Under the pieces are notes generated by a model. That model ran no database searches. It was not told the origin of the DNA and saw only the letters and a list, made by a program, of their open reading frames with translations. Below are positions 44,973 to 54,376 of a stretch of DNA of 64,000 nucleotides, piece after piece (position 1 is the first letter of the stretch; each line of letters begins with the position of its first letter). The DNA is from CPC320 sp002336405 (lineage in GTDB: Bacteria > Pseudomonadota > Alphaproteobacteria > Rhodobacterales > Rhodobacteraceae), in the NCBI GenBank assembly GCA_949372595.1, contig CASIAN010000013.1:1-64000 (forward strand), read 5' to 3'. The translations under genes and the position numbers were made by a program.

Positions 44973-46907
44973 ATGAAATCGGTGCGCCTTCATCTTCTGG
45001 TTCTGGCCCTGCTGCCGTTGGTTGTTTTGATCCCAACGCTGTTGACGGTCGGCATGGCACGCTGGACCGCCAGTTTTAGTGCGCTTTTGATCACAAATGT
45101 TGCCAGTGATCTGCAGATCGCCGAGCAATATCTACAGCGCATCATGGCCCAGAGCAGCTCTGACATTCAAGCCATTGCGGGATCAGTGTCATTTGCACAG
45201 GCGCGCGAAAACCCGGCTGCGCTTGAGCGCTATCTCGATGAACAACGCCAACGGCTTGGGTTGGACTTTTTGTACCATCTAACCAATGCCAAGAGCAAAG
45301 CGGCCGCCAAACGCTGGCCAGTCATTGCCGCCGCCGCCGCTGGCGGAAGCCAGACCTCAATAGATATCTTCCATGCAAAGGACCTCAAGGCCCGGTCAGC
45401 GACGCTTGCCCACCAAGCCTCATTGCCGTTGATTGCCACCGAAGCTGCGGTCCCAACCCAGCGCAGCACGGAAGATCGCGGCATGGTTGTTCACAGCGCC
45501 ACGGCAATTAAAACCCATCGACAATCCGGTGTCTTGGTTGGTGGCACCTTGCTGAACCGAAATTTGAACTTTATCGATACGATCAATGCCCTTGTTTACC
45601 GTGCCAAAGGCAGCGACAGGCAGGGCACCGCGACGCTCTTTTTGGAAGATGTGCGCATCAGTACCAATGTGCGCCTGTTCGAAGACGTCCGCGCGCTCGG
45701 GACCCGGGTTTCGGCAGCTGTGCGCAGTCGGGTGCTTGACGAGGGGCTGACTTGGCTCGACCGGGCTTTTGTGGTCAATGATTGGTATATCTCGGGGTAT
45801 CAGCCAATCACCGACAGTTTTGGCAACCGGGTCGGCATGCTCTATGTTGGGTTCCTTGAAGCGCCATACCGCGCCACCATCCGCTCGGCCTATGTGATCA
45901 GTTTTGGCGCATTGCTGTTTGTCTTAATCCTGACGGGTCCTTTGTTTTTGCGCATGGCCCGCGATATATTTTCGCCACTTGAACGTATGACCCGTACCAT
46001 GGAAAAAGTAGAAACGGGCGATCTGGCGGCACGCATCGGTCCCGTTGGCGCGGACAATGAAATCGGCGAGGTCGCCGCGCATCTCGACACGCTGCTTGAT
46101 CAGGTTCAGGAGCGTGACAAAGCCCTGCGTTCTTGGGCAGACGAACTCAACAAAAGGGTTGATCAGCGGACCCAAGAATTGCAAAAAGCCAATCAAAAGC
46201 TTGAGGCCACCTTCCAGCAACTGGTGATGTCTGAAAAGCTTGCGTCCATTGGTGAGATTACCGCTGGCGTCGCGCATGAAATCAACAACCCCGTAGCGGT
46301 CATACAGGGCAATATCGACGTCATTCGCACTTTTCTTGGCGCACAGGCGGCCACCATGTCGACCGAACTCAACCTGATTGATCAACAGGTGCTGCGGATC
46401 GATGCGATTGTTGGAAAGTTGCTGCAATTTGCCAGACCGAGCGAATTTGAGACATTTGAAGAAACCAGCAACCTCGGACAAATCGTGAAAGACAGCTTGG
46501 TTTTGGTCAACCACGTGATCCTAAAGGAGGGTATTGAAGTAATCTGTGACACCGCAAAATGTCCGAATGTCAAAATCAGCTCGGGCGAACTGCAACAAGT
46601 GGTTGTCAATCTGATCATGAACAGCCTGCAGGCGATGACAGGGCAAGGTGTGCTGACAATCTCAAGCCACCCCCACGAACGCGATGGGGTTGCCGGCGCA
46701 GCCATAATCGTTGCCGACACCGGAACCGGCATCCCGCCTAACAGAATTAAAACCGTGTTTGATCCGTTTTACACCACAAAACTAGGCCACGGCACCGGTT
46801 TGGGACTTTCGATAAGTCAGACACTGGTGCAAACTGCAGGTGGGCTTATCACCGTGCGCAACCTGTCACCGGTGGGGGCCGCATTCACCGTCTGGCTGCC
46901 AGTTTAG
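44973..46907 (+). CDS. Sensor histidine kinase with Cache-like periplasmic domain (DctB-like)
   Basis: This 644-residue membrane kinase has a first membrane helix at about residues 7-30, a periplasmic domain resembling a single Cache fold up to about residue 295, and a second membrane helix near 300-320. HAMP (RMTRTMEKVETGDLAARIG) and a coiled coil follow. The HisKA motif is GVAHEINNPVAVIQGNIDVI. The ATPase domain has NLIMNSLQAM, DTGTGIP and GTGLGLSIS. It is divergent from the TRAP operon (272 bases apart) and converges with an NtrC-like regulator, with a four-base overlap of stops. It very likely senses the TRAP substrate. Confidence 0.92.
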   Translation: MKSVRLHLLVLALLPLVVLIPTLLTVGMARWTASFSALLITNVASDLQIAEQYLQRIMAQSSSDIQAIAGSVSFAQARENPAALERYLDEQRQRLGLDFLYHLTNAKSKAAAKRWPVIAAAAAGGSQTSIDIFHAKDLKARSATLAHQASLPLIATEAAVPTQRSTEDRGMVVHSATAIKTHRQSGVLVGGTLLNRNLNFIDTINALVYRAKGSDRQGTATLFLEDVRISTNVRLFEDVRALGTRVSAAVRSRVLDEGLTWLDRAFVVNDWYISGYQPITDSFGNRVGMLYVGFLEAPYRATIRSAYVISFGALLFVLILTGPLFLRMARDIFSPLERMTRTMEKVETGDLAARIGPVGADNEIGEVAAHLDTLLDQVQERDKALRSWADELNKRVDQRTQELQKANQKLEATFQQLVMSEKLASIGEITAGVAHEINNPVAVIQGNIDVIRTFLGAQAATMSTELNLIDQQVLRIDAIVGKLLQFARPSEFETFEETSNLGQIVKDSLVLVNHVILKEGIEVICDTAKCPNVKISSGELQQVVVNLIMNSLQAMTGQGVLTISSHPHERDGVAGAAIIVADTGTGIPPNRIKTVFDPFYTTKLGHGTGLGLSISQTLVQTAGGLITVRNLSPVGAAFTVWLPV

Positions 46908-48274
46908 ACATCCCAGCTGATGCATTTTCGATCTATGGTTTTGCGCGACACACCAAGGCGACGCGCGGCCTCGGCCCGATTGCCGTTGCAGCTGTCCAGA
47001 ACATTCATTATGTGGCGCTGTTCGACCAACTCAAGCGTCTCAATGGCTGCAACGCCGCTGCGCTGGCCCGTGCCAGCAAACTCCTCCGGGAAATAGCCCA
47101 AAATGACCGATCTTTCTATCAGGTTGCGCAATTCACGAACATTTCCCGGCCAGTCATAGCGGCTGAGTTTCAACAAGACCGCATCGTTCAATTCCAACGC
47201 AGGCAGGCCTAAAACACGTGAAAAATGATCCATAAACAGCGCTGCTAACTCAACAATATCTTCGGTGCGATCCCGCAATGGTGGCATTTCAATCGCCACT
47301 ACATTCATGCGGTGGAACAAATCTGCACGAAATTTACCCGCCGCGACCGCCGCTGGCAGATCTGCATTGGTTGCGAATAAAAACCGCAGGGTCAATGGGA
47401 TTTCCCGCTCGGCTCCAGACGGCCTGATCCGGTGGTCTTCCAGCACCCGCAGCAAGGTCGCCTGAACAGATTCGGAAAGCTGCGCCACCTCGTCCAGAAA
47501 CAGGGTGCCGTCGTTTGCGTGCAGCAGTAACCCATCGTGTCGCGATGTGTCACCATCGACCACTCCGAAAAGTTCCTGCGCGATTCGATCGGGTGCTATC
47601 GCCGCACAATTCACTGCGACAAAAGGTTTGGAAGCGCGATTAGACATGCCATGCAAAGTGCGGGCGGCAATTTCTTTGCCAGTCCCGCTCTGGCCAGTAA
47701 ACAGCACAGGCGTCGGCAGAGGTGCCAATTTCGTCAACACCATGCGCACCGATTGAATGCTCGCAGAGGCCCCCAACAAGCGCCCACGCGCCGCTTCACC
47801 CTCAACCGACAGCGCGTGCCGCAGCAAGTAGTTGTCTCGCTGCAAAAACTTCCGATCCAACACACGGGCAGCTGCGGTTAAAATCTGATTGGCCCGAAAG
47901 GGTTTGAGGACAAAATCCGTCACCCCAGAGCGCAATGCCGTTATCGCCATCTCAAGATCTGCATGGGCAGTGATCATAATAATATCGGCATAGAGCCCAA
48001 CTTTTCGCTGCTCGCTCAACCATTCAAGCCCCGTGCACCCAGGCATGATATTATCAAGAATAATCAGGTCAAAATGTGCCGTATCCAAAATAATGGCCGC
48101 ATCCTTGGGACACGCGGCCAGCGCGACGCGCTTGCAATGAGGCTCAAGGGTCTTGCTTAGAAAATTGCGCATGCCGGGCTCATCATCAACAATGAGCACT
48201 GAGGCATGACTTAAGCTCTCGCCATAAGCATCGTGCTTGGCTCCCGCTACGGTATCACGATTAACTTGCAGCAT
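46904..48274 (-). CDS. NtrC-family response regulator without recognisable GAFTGA motif
   Basis: This 456-residue protein has a receiver domain (LIVDDEPGMRNFLSKTLEPH; phospho-aspartate in LIILDNIMPG), an AAA+ domain with Walker A FTGQSGTGKEIAART and Walker B DGTLFLDEVAQLSE, and a Fis-type helix-turn-helix (NRAEAARRLGVSRKTIDRKC). The L1 loop that contacts sigma-54, normally GAFTGA after ELFG, reads ELFGVVDGDTSRHDG here. The protein may therefore not activate sigma-54 polymerase and could work as a classical regulator. It converges with its probable kinase gene. Confidence 0.9.
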   Translation of the reverse strand: MLQVNRDTVAGAKHDAYGESLSHASVLIVDDEPGMRNFLSKTLEPHCKRVALAACPKDAAIILDTAHFDLIILDNIMPGCTGLEWLSEQRKVGLYADIIMITAHADLEMAITALRSGVTDFVLKPFRANQILTAAARVLDRKFLQRDNYLLRHALSVEGEAARGRLLGASASIQSVRMVLTKLAPLPTPVLFTGQSGTGKEIAARTLHGMSNRASKPFVAVNCAAIAPDRIAQELFGVVDGDTSRHDGLLLHANDGTLFLDEVAQLSESVQATLLRVLEDHRIRPSGAEREIPLTLRFLFATNADLPAAVAAGKFRADLFHRMNVVAIEMPPLRDRTEDIVELAALFMDHFSRVLGLPALELNDAVLLKLSRYDWPGNVRELRNLIERSVILGYFPEEFAGTGQRSGVAAIETLELVEQRHIMNVLDSCNGNRAEAARRLGVSRKTIDRKCISWDV

Positions 48275-48411
48275 TAATCTTCAGATGCGTCTAGTCGCAC
48301 ATTTGAACCGCTGTGCACTGCTTGGCTTGAAAAGCCCGCGGCCATCAGAATTGCATTGGCAAGGAACGCAACCAGAAAAACAGTCGCAAATGCTTGTAAC
48401 ATGACCCTCAT
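48274..48411 (-). CDS. Small single-helix membrane protein upstream of the NtrC-like gene
   Basis: This 45-residue protein has one hydrophobic helix (MLQAFATVFLVAFLANAILM) and a short polar tail. ATG 48411 has GAGGT upstream; the larger frame to 48498 adds a doubtful N-terminus. Its stop overlaps the regulator start (TAATG), so the two are translationally coupled. No family is recognised. Confidence 0.6.
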   Translation of the reverse strand: MRVMLQAFATVFLVAFLANAILMAAGFSSQAVHSGSNVRLDASED

Positions 48412-48597
48412 GGCAGACCTCGTAATTCTTTTTTGCGGGCGTGTATACCAGTGGCAAACACGCTCAGGCTTGTGTGTGCGCCAAAATGGCGCGGACAACC
48501 CGATTTGTCAGATATTAACCCTGGCTCGGGCGGGAGCGAATAATCAACCAACAATTTTGACAAAGACAATTGCAGTACTGGGAACATAGGTATCACA

Positions 48598-49788
48598 CTA
48601 TTCACCCGCAACCGTCTGTGACTTCGGTTTTCCGGCTTCAAGCTCGTCAAGCCAAAGCGAATGGTGTTCCCTGGCCCATTGCTCTTCGACTTCTCCAGAC
48701 CCCATCGCATCATAAGCACCTTCCATGCCCACCGACCCGATATAAATATGGGCAATAATAATCACTATCAACACGCAGGAAACAATCGAATGCCAAAGCT
48801 GCGCCAGCTGCATTTCCTCCTGCGGGGCCAACGCGGTACGCAGTGGTTCCATGCCCAGCATCTCAGTTATGCCCAGCGCATTCATCTTGGCAAAGGTCGC
48901 TGAAAACATTGGCATCTCAAACGGAAATAGCAGCGACAGGCCCGAGGCAGAAATCGATGCCCCCAAAACAATCACCGACCAGAAAATGAGCTTTTGTCCG
49001 GCATTAAATCTTTTCGCCGGAGGATGAACGCCTTTTTTAAAGATACCGCCGCCCATCGCCAGCCACTTCAGGTCTGTCCGGTTGGGGATATTGTGCATAA
49101 CCCACATGAAGAAAATCACCACCAGCGCAATCATAAACGCCCATGAAACATTATTGTGAATCCATTTTGATACTATCGCTATGCTGGCAAAGCTCTCTTT
49201 GCCGAACAGCGGGATTAGCACCATACGCCCAAACAACGAATACAGCCCAGTCAAACCCAACAGGATAAAAGATCCAGCCAACACCCAATGCGCAAAGCGC
49301 TCCACAGCTTTGAAGCGCGTTACTGTGCGGCCAGTTTTTTCACCATCGATGCGAATTTTTCCCCGCAGTAGATAAAATAGCGCCAAAAGTGCAATGGTGC
49401 CACCTAAACCATAGGCCGTGTACTCTGCTACCGGCCCACTGCGCATCAACAGCCAACGCATGCCACCGTCTTGCACAAGCACGGTGGCGACCTCGCCACC
49501 AGCTGAAACGCTAATGTCGGCGGTGCCATAGCGCAGGGCACGCCACAATTCGGGATCAGACACTCCGCCCAAAGTACCCAACTGTTGCTGAAGGTCGGCG
49601 GCGTTGCTCGGGTCTCCGGTGGCATTGCGACGAAAATCATCTTGAACAGCTTCGCCTTTTTGACGCGCCATAATATCGCCTAGGGTCTGAGCCCCACCAG
49701 TGGCAGACCGATCAGCCGAGGGTTCTTGCGCAAATATGGGCAAGCTCAGCGCAAAGGACATCAAAATTGCCATAAACAGCCGGATCAT
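48598..49788 (-). CDS. Formate dehydrogenase cytochrome b subunit
   Basis: This 396-residue protein has an N-terminal signal-like helix (MIRLFMAILMSFALSLPIFA), a periplasmic stretch of about 90 residues, then a membrane domain of about four to five helices of the FdnI/FdoI type. The family pattern begins VTRFKAVERFAHWVLAGSFI, with a haem-ligand histidine, and later histidines lie in WIHNNVSWAFMIAL and WHSIVSCVLIVIIIAHIYIG. It passes electrons from the iron-sulfur subunit to quinone. It is longer than E. coli FdoI (211). The last gene of the fdh operon. Confidence 0.9.
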   Translation of the reverse strand: MIRLFMAILMSFALSLPIFAQEPSADRSATGGAQTLGDIMARQKGEAVQDDFRRNATGDPSNAADLQQQLGTLGGVSDPELWRALRYGTADISVSAGGEVATVLVQDGGMRWLLMRSGPVAEYTAYGLGGTIALLALFYLLRGKIRIDGEKTGRTVTRFKAVERFAHWVLAGSFILLGLTGLYSLFGRMVLIPLFGKESFASIAIVSKWIHNNVSWAFMIALVVIFFMWVMHNIPNRTDLKWLAMGGGIFKKGVHPPAKRFNAGQKLIFWSVIVLGASISASGLSLLFPFEMPMFSATFAKMNALGITEMLGMEPLRTALAPQEEMQLAQLWHSIVSCVLIVIIIAHIYIGSVGMEGAYDAMGSGEVEEQWAREHHSLWLDELEAGKPKSQTVAGE

Positions 49789-49875
49789 CGGAAGGTTCCC
49801 TTTTTAAGTCGTTCAAAAACTGCGGGCAGGGGCGGCAACAAATGCCCGCCCCTGCCCCATCATGCCGCGACTTCG

Positions 49876-50469
49876 TTAGCCGCCTTTTTGGTTATAGGCC
49901 GTGCCCCAGCCCCATGCGCCCGAACCAAAGCCCCGAGCCACGACGCGTTCACGATAGATCCCAGAGACAATATCGCCATCGCCCGCCAACAACGCTTTGG
50001 TTGAACACATTTCGGCGCAAATCGGCAGTTTACCTTCAGCAATCCGGTTGCGACCGTATTTGCTGAATTCCGCATTCGAATGGGTTTCTTCTGGCCCGCC
50101 GGCACAAAAGGTACATTTGTCCATCTTACCACGGCTGCCAAAATTGCCGGCCTGGGGATATTGCGGCGCGCCAAACGGACACGCATAAAAACAATAGCCA
50201 CAGCCGATACACAGGTCCTTGGAGTGCAGAACCACACCTTCCTCGTTCTGATAGAAGCAATCCACCGGACAGACCGCCATACAGGGCGCATCTGAACAAT
50301 GCATGCAAGCTACCGAAATTGAGCGTTCTCCGGGGCTGCCATCATTGAGTGTGACCACCCGCCGACGGTTGATGCCCCAAGGCACTTCGTGTTCGTTTTT
50401 ACAAGCTGTTACACAGGCGTTGCATTCAATGCAGCGTTCGGCGTCACAGAGGAATTTTGCTCTTGCCAT
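49876..50469 (-). CDS. Formate dehydrogenase iron-sulfur subunit
   Basis: This 197-residue electron-transfer subunit has four cysteine clusters for four [4Fe-4S] centres. They are in CIECNACVTACKNE, CMHCSDAPCMAVCPVDC, CIGCGYCFYACPFGAPQYP, and the split C-terminal set with KCTFCAGG and CAEMC. It connects the molybdenum/tungsten subunit to cytochrome b. It lies 12 bases downstream of the catalytic-subunit gene, and it lacks the C-terminal membrane anchor of FdnH. Confidence 0.94.
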   Translation of the reverse strand: MARAKFLCDAERCIECNACVTACKNEHEVPWGINRRRVVTLNDGSPGERSISVACMHCSDAPCMAVCPVDCFYQNEEGVVLHSKDLCIGCGYCFYACPFGAPQYPQAGNFGSRGKMDKCTFCAGGPEETHSNAEFSKYGRNRIAEGKLPICAEMCSTKALLAGDGDIVSGIYRERVVARGFGSGAWGWGTAYNQKGG

Positions 50470-50481
50470 TTCTCTTTCTCC

Positions 50482-53376
50482 TTATGCTGCAAAAATTTTG
50501 CAAAGTGTGGCTTTGGTCTCTTGCATCTGCGTAACCGAGTCATACCCATAGGTTTGCGCTGTATTCGAACTTTCACCCAGCACAAAAGGGTCTGCACCGT
50601 CAGGATAGTTACCGCGAAGATCCTTGCCTTCCATATGACCGCCAAAGTGGAACGGCATGAATGCCACACCCTCTCCAACCCGCTCAGTGACCATTGCCAT
50701 CACCTTCACTTTTGCGCCTTCAGCTCCTTCAACCCAGACCTGTGCACCATCTCGCAGCCCAAGATTATTAGCATCCCGAGTATTGATTTCGACAAACATG
50801 TCCTGTTGGAGTTCAGCCAGCCAAGGGTTTGAGCGCGTCTCGTCACCTCCACCCTCGTATTCAACCAACCGTCCAGAAGTAAGAATCATGGGATACTCTT
50901 TGCTGAAATCCTGTTTTTGGATCGAGGCATACATCGTCGGAAGACGATAGAATTTACGATCCTCATAAGTTGGATAATCAGCCACGAGATCGCGACGGTT
51001 GGTATAAAGCGGTTCGCGGTGCAGCGGCACCGGGTCGGGGAAGGTCCAAACAACAGTCCGAGCTTTTGCATTGCCAAATGGTGCGCACTCATGCTTGATT
51101 GCTACCCGCTGAATACCACCCGAAAGGTCAGTTTTCCAGTTGGTCTTGGGACCGGCAACTGCATCAATCGCGGCACGCTCTTGATCAGTCAGGTCAATAT
51201 CCCAGCCAAGATCCATCAGCATCTGCATCGTGAACTCGGGATACCCATCCTGAATTTCCGACCCTTTGCTGTAGACCCCTTCGGCCAGCATATTGTCACC
51301 ATTGCGCTCAACGCCGAACCGTGCACGGAAGGTCAAACCACCCTCGGATACACGCTTAGACATATCGTACAAGTTTGGTGTGCCGGGGTGATTCATCTCG
51401 GGGGTACCCCAACAAGGCCATGGCATACCGTAATAATCACCATCTGCCGGGCCACCCACTGCCTGAAGCGTAGTGTGATCAAACGTGTGCTGATTTGCCA
51501 TATGCAGTTTGATCCGCTCCGGGCTCTGACCAGTATAACCTACCGTCCACATGCCTGCGTTTATCTCACGCGTCACGCTCTCGACATTTGGCGTCTCGGC
51601 ATCATCCATCTCAATATTGCGGAAGAACCTATCTGCCCAGCCAAACTTATTGGCAAACTTAGCGATAATAATGTGATCAGGCAGGGATTCAAACAGTGGC
51701 TCCACGACCTTACTGCGCCATTGAATCGAACGGTTCGAAGCAGTTACTGAGCCTCGAGTTTCGAACTGTGTCGAAGCTGGTAGCAAATAAACACCGTCAG
51801 TGCGGTCCTGCATCGCCGCCGAGACTGTTGGATATGGATCAACCACAACCAGCATATCCAGCTTTTCCATAGCGGTTTTCATTTCCTTCATCCGGGTCTG
51901 CGAGTTTGGCGCGTGACCCCACAAAACCATAGCGCGGACTTTGTTGGGATTATCCATTTTATCCGGATCTTCCAATACGCCATCAATCCAGCGCGACACA
52001 GGAATACCTGTCAAGTTCATCAGGTTCTTCTCTTTGCCATCGGCACCTGTGGTCTTGGCAAACTGGCCTTTCATCCAATCGAGGTCTTCACCCCAAACCC
52101 TTGACCAATGCGCCCATGCACCCGCCGAAAGCCCATAATATCCGGGCAGAGTATGAGACAAGACACCCAGATCAGTCGCACCCTGCACATTGCAATGGCC
52201 CCGGAAAATGTTGGTACCGCCACCAGACGTACCCATGTTGCCCAAGGCTAATTGAAGCACGCAATAGGCGCGAGTATTGTTGTTACCGTTGGTGTGCTGC
52301 GTGCCACCCATGCACCAGATCACCGTACCGGGCCGGTTGTTCGCCAGAGTACGAGCGACGCGGCGCAACTGGCTACCAGGTGCTCCGGATACGCGCTCAA
52401 CTTCTTCGGGCGTCCACTTCGCAACTTCTTCGCGAATTTGATCCATCCCCCAAACGCGAGTGCGGATAAACTCTTTATCCTCCCAACCGTTCTCGAAAAT
52501 ATGCCACAAGATACCCCAGATGAGTGCCACATCGCTACCTGGCCGGAGCCGCACATATTCGTCGGCGTGAGCCGCCGTACGGGTAAAGCGAGGATCGCAT
52601 ACAATCAATGGCGCATTGTTTTGCTCTTTGGCTTTTAGGATGTGCAGCAGCGATACAGGATGCGCCTCCGCAGGGTTTCCACCAATTAAAAATATCGCCT
52701 TAGAGTTGTGAATGTCATTATAACTGTTAGTCATGGCGCCGTAGCCCCATGTATTGGCCACACCGGCCACCGTTGTTGAATGACAAATCCGCGCCTGATG
52801 ATCGACGTTATTGGTACCCCAATAGGCCGCAAATTTACGGAACAAATACGCTTGTTCATTGCTATGTTTCGCACTGCCCAGCCAATAAACGCTGTCGGGT
52901 CCACTCTCTTCGCGGATGGTCATCATACCATCGCCGATTTCATTAATCGCCTGATCCCAGCTGATGCGCTTCCACTCACCACCCTCTTTTTTCATAGGGT
53001 ATTTCAGTCTCCGCTCGCCATGCGCTGTCTCTCGGACTGCGGCACCTTTGGCGCAATGCGCTCCAAGGTTGAACGGGCTATCCCATCCCGGCTCTTGACC
53101 AGTCCAGACGCCGTTTTGGACTTCCGCCACAACAGTACATCCAACTGAACAATGCGTACAAATTGTCTTTATAGTTTCGACTGCGGCACTTGCAGCAGTT
53201 GCTGCGCTTGCTTTGGTAACAGTCCCCCCGGTCGCGCTTATCGCTGCTAGGCCACCAATGGCTAGTCCTGAACCTCGCAAAAAAGCACGGCGGTCTACCG
53301 ATTTATTGGCAGCTTCTGATAGGATACCGGATCGCTGGGGGCGTCGCGCAACCCCGTTGGTCTTTTTCCTTAACAT
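50482..53376 (-). CDS. Formate dehydrogenase catalytic (molybdopterin) subunit, Cys type
   Basis: This 964-residue enzyme oxidises formate to CO2 at a bis-molybdopterin-guanine-dinucleotide Mo or W centre. The N-terminus has a twin-arginine-type signal (SVDRRAFLRGSGLAIGGLAA), so it is exported folded. A [4Fe-4S] site follows (ICTHCSVGCTVVAE, then GAHCAKG). The active-site residue is cysteine in DHQARICHSTTVAG, where selenocysteine occurs in E. coli FdnG. ATG 53376 has GGGAGAAG upstream; the frame opens at 53427. Upstream genes encode a TorD-like chaperone and a Tat-signal small protein. Confidence 0.95.
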   Translation of the reverse strand: MLRKKTNGVARRPQRSGILSEAANKSVDRRAFLRGSGLAIGGLAAISATGGTVTKASAATAASAAVETIKTICTHCSVGCTVVAEVQNGVWTGQEPGWDSPFNLGAHCAKGAAVRETAHGERRLKYPMKKEGGEWKRISWDQAINEIGDGMMTIREESGPDSVYWLGSAKHSNEQAYLFRKFAAYWGTNNVDHQARICHSTTVAGVANTWGYGAMTNSYNDIHNSKAIFLIGGNPAEAHPVSLLHILKAKEQNNAPLIVCDPRFTRTAAHADEYVRLRPGSDVALIWGILWHIFENGWEDKEFIRTRVWGMDQIREEVAKWTPEEVERVSGAPGSQLRRVARTLANNRPGTVIWCMGGTQHTNGNNNTRAYCVLQLALGNMGTSGGGTNIFRGHCNVQGATDLGVLSHTLPGYYGLSAGAWAHWSRVWGEDLDWMKGQFAKTTGADGKEKNLMNLTGIPVSRWIDGVLEDPDKMDNPNKVRAMVLWGHAPNSQTRMKEMKTAMEKLDMLVVVDPYPTVSAAMQDRTDGVYLLPASTQFETRGSVTASNRSIQWRSKVVEPLFESLPDHIIIAKFANKFGWADRFFRNIEMDDAETPNVESVTREINAGMWTVGYTGQSPERIKLHMANQHTFDHTTLQAVGGPADGDYYGMPWPCWGTPEMNHPGTPNLYDMSKRVSEGGLTFRARFGVERNGDNMLAEGVYSKGSEIQDGYPEFTMQMLMDLGWDIDLTDQERAAIDAVAGPKTNWKTDLSGGIQRVAIKHECAPFGNAKARTVVWTFPDPVPLHREPLYTNRRDLVADYPTYEDRKFYRLPTMYASIQKQDFSKEYPMILTSGRLVEYEGGGDETRSNPWLAELQQDMFVEINTRDANNLGLRDGAQVWVEGAEGAKVKVMAMVTERVGEGVAFMPFHFGGHMEGKDLRGNYPDGADPFVLGESSNTAQTYGYDSVTQMQETKATLCKIFAA

Positions 53377-53481
53377 ATTTCTTCTCCCTAGCTGGCTCCG
53401 GCTAATTGCGGGCTTGCTTGGTTTCATAAAATCGGCTTCAGGGCGTCACGCAACCGTTGGCCGTCGAAAACATCGTCCGGT

Positions 53482-53670
53482 CTAGAACCGGGCGCTGTTA
53501 AAGTATGCGCGGGTGTGCGCTGTATCTTGCATCCGACCATCATCTGCCGTCACAGCAGCTTGCACCTGCGTCCCGCTTACAGCAACGGCAACGGCCGCAG
53601 CTGGGGCAGCGGTACCCGCTAGCTTTAGAAAATCGCGGCGGCTGGTCGCCTCCTCGGTCGTCTGTTTCAT
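53482..53670 (-). CDS. Formate dehydrogenase region Tat-signal small protein
   Basis: This 62-residue protein is almost entirely a twin-arginine signal (TSRRDFLKLAGTAAPAAAVA) plus a short conserved tail (AHTRAYFNSARF). It matches the small 'formate dehydrogenase region TAT target' family (TIGR02811), always found beside fdh genes. Its role is unknown, possibly in export or assembly of the catalytic subunit. It lies between the chaperone and catalytic-subunit genes. Confidence 0.88.
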   Translation of the reverse strand: MKQTTEEATSRRDFLKLAGTAAPAAAVAVAVSGTQVQAAVTADDGRMQDTAHTRAYFNSARF

Positions 53671-53722
53671 CGGGGGTCTCCTCCCTGTTGGTTTTGGCGA
53701 CTTACGCCACCCTTAATGCGGA

Positions 53723-54376
53723 TCATTCCGCGCTCATCCGAAAGCTTTCGGTCTCGATTGCCATAAATGCCTTACCGACCGCGCCGACAGACGCATATAC
53801 CACCGAGTTTTTCGCAGCTTCCAAATCACTGAAAAAATGTGCAGCCCAAGGACTTATGTGTTTGTTAAAGAATGCCCTTTGATCGCTCAATGTGGCAGGC
53901 GCGCCGAACCGTCCCACCACAAGCCCCCCCATCATTTCGAGCAGTGAGGCTATGTTATCCTCTGGTTCATAGACGTTTTTCGCCCGCGTGATGCCGCGCA
54001 CCGCCATGTCGCGACGCAGCGTCGCCAAAGGCTTTTCGTTCAAAAATCCCGTCAGGTAGTAACTGGCGTAAGGCAAAAGCTCTCCGCGACCCAATCCGAT
54101 AAACAGCGCGTTAAACTCGCTTTCAACCGAGGCGGGCTTACTGACCTTGGCCACCCGCGCAAGCGACGAGATTGCCTTCCCCAAATCGGTATCATCTCCG
54201 GTTAGGTCTGCGGTCTGGTCCAACACCATTTGACTGGCCGGCCCCGATAAAATCAATCCGAGGAAGTTATACAAATCAGCCCGCAGCCGGTCCTCTACCG
54301 CAACATCAGCGGCGGTTGTCAGTCCGATTTTTGGTGCGGCTTTCGGCGTGGATGTCGTCTGTCCCTCAAAGGTCAT
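53723..54376 (-). CDS. TorD/DmsD-family molecular chaperone for formate dehydrogenase
   Basis: This 217-residue all-helical protein of the TorD family binds the Tat signal and helps insert the molybdenum cofactor into an exported oxidoreductase. Typical segments are LRADLYNFLGLILSGPAS, VESEFNALFIGLGRGELLPY and a YLTGFLNEKPLATLRRDM stretch. Its place in the operon points to the formate dehydrogenase catalytic subunit as client. It overlaps the DUF3306 gene by four bases. Confidence 0.88.
   Translation of the reverse strand: MTFEGQTTSTPKAAPKIGLTTAADVAVEDRLRADLYNFLGLILSGPASQMVLDQTADLTGDDTDLGKAISSLARVAKVSKPASVESEFNALFIGLGRGELLPYASYYLTGFLNEKPLATLRRDMAVRGITRAKNVYEPEDNIASLLEMMGGLVVGRFGAPATLSDQRAFFNKHISPWAAHFFSDLEAAKNSVVYASVGAVGKAFMAIETESFRMSAE

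Noticed and set aside
45924..46514. 196-codon minus-strand frame inside the sensor kinase
   Set aside because: The plus-strand frame carries HAMP, HisKA and ATPase motifs, so this is a shadow.
50917..51750. 277-codon plus-strand frame inside the formate dehydrogenase gene
   Set aside because: It is antisense to a well-conserved catalytic subunit and has no family match.
50482..53376. Possible selenocysteine (in-frame TGA) in the formate dehydrogenase catalytic subunit
   Set aside because: The frame is uninterrupted and the active-site position reads cysteine (ARICHSTT), so no recoding is needed.
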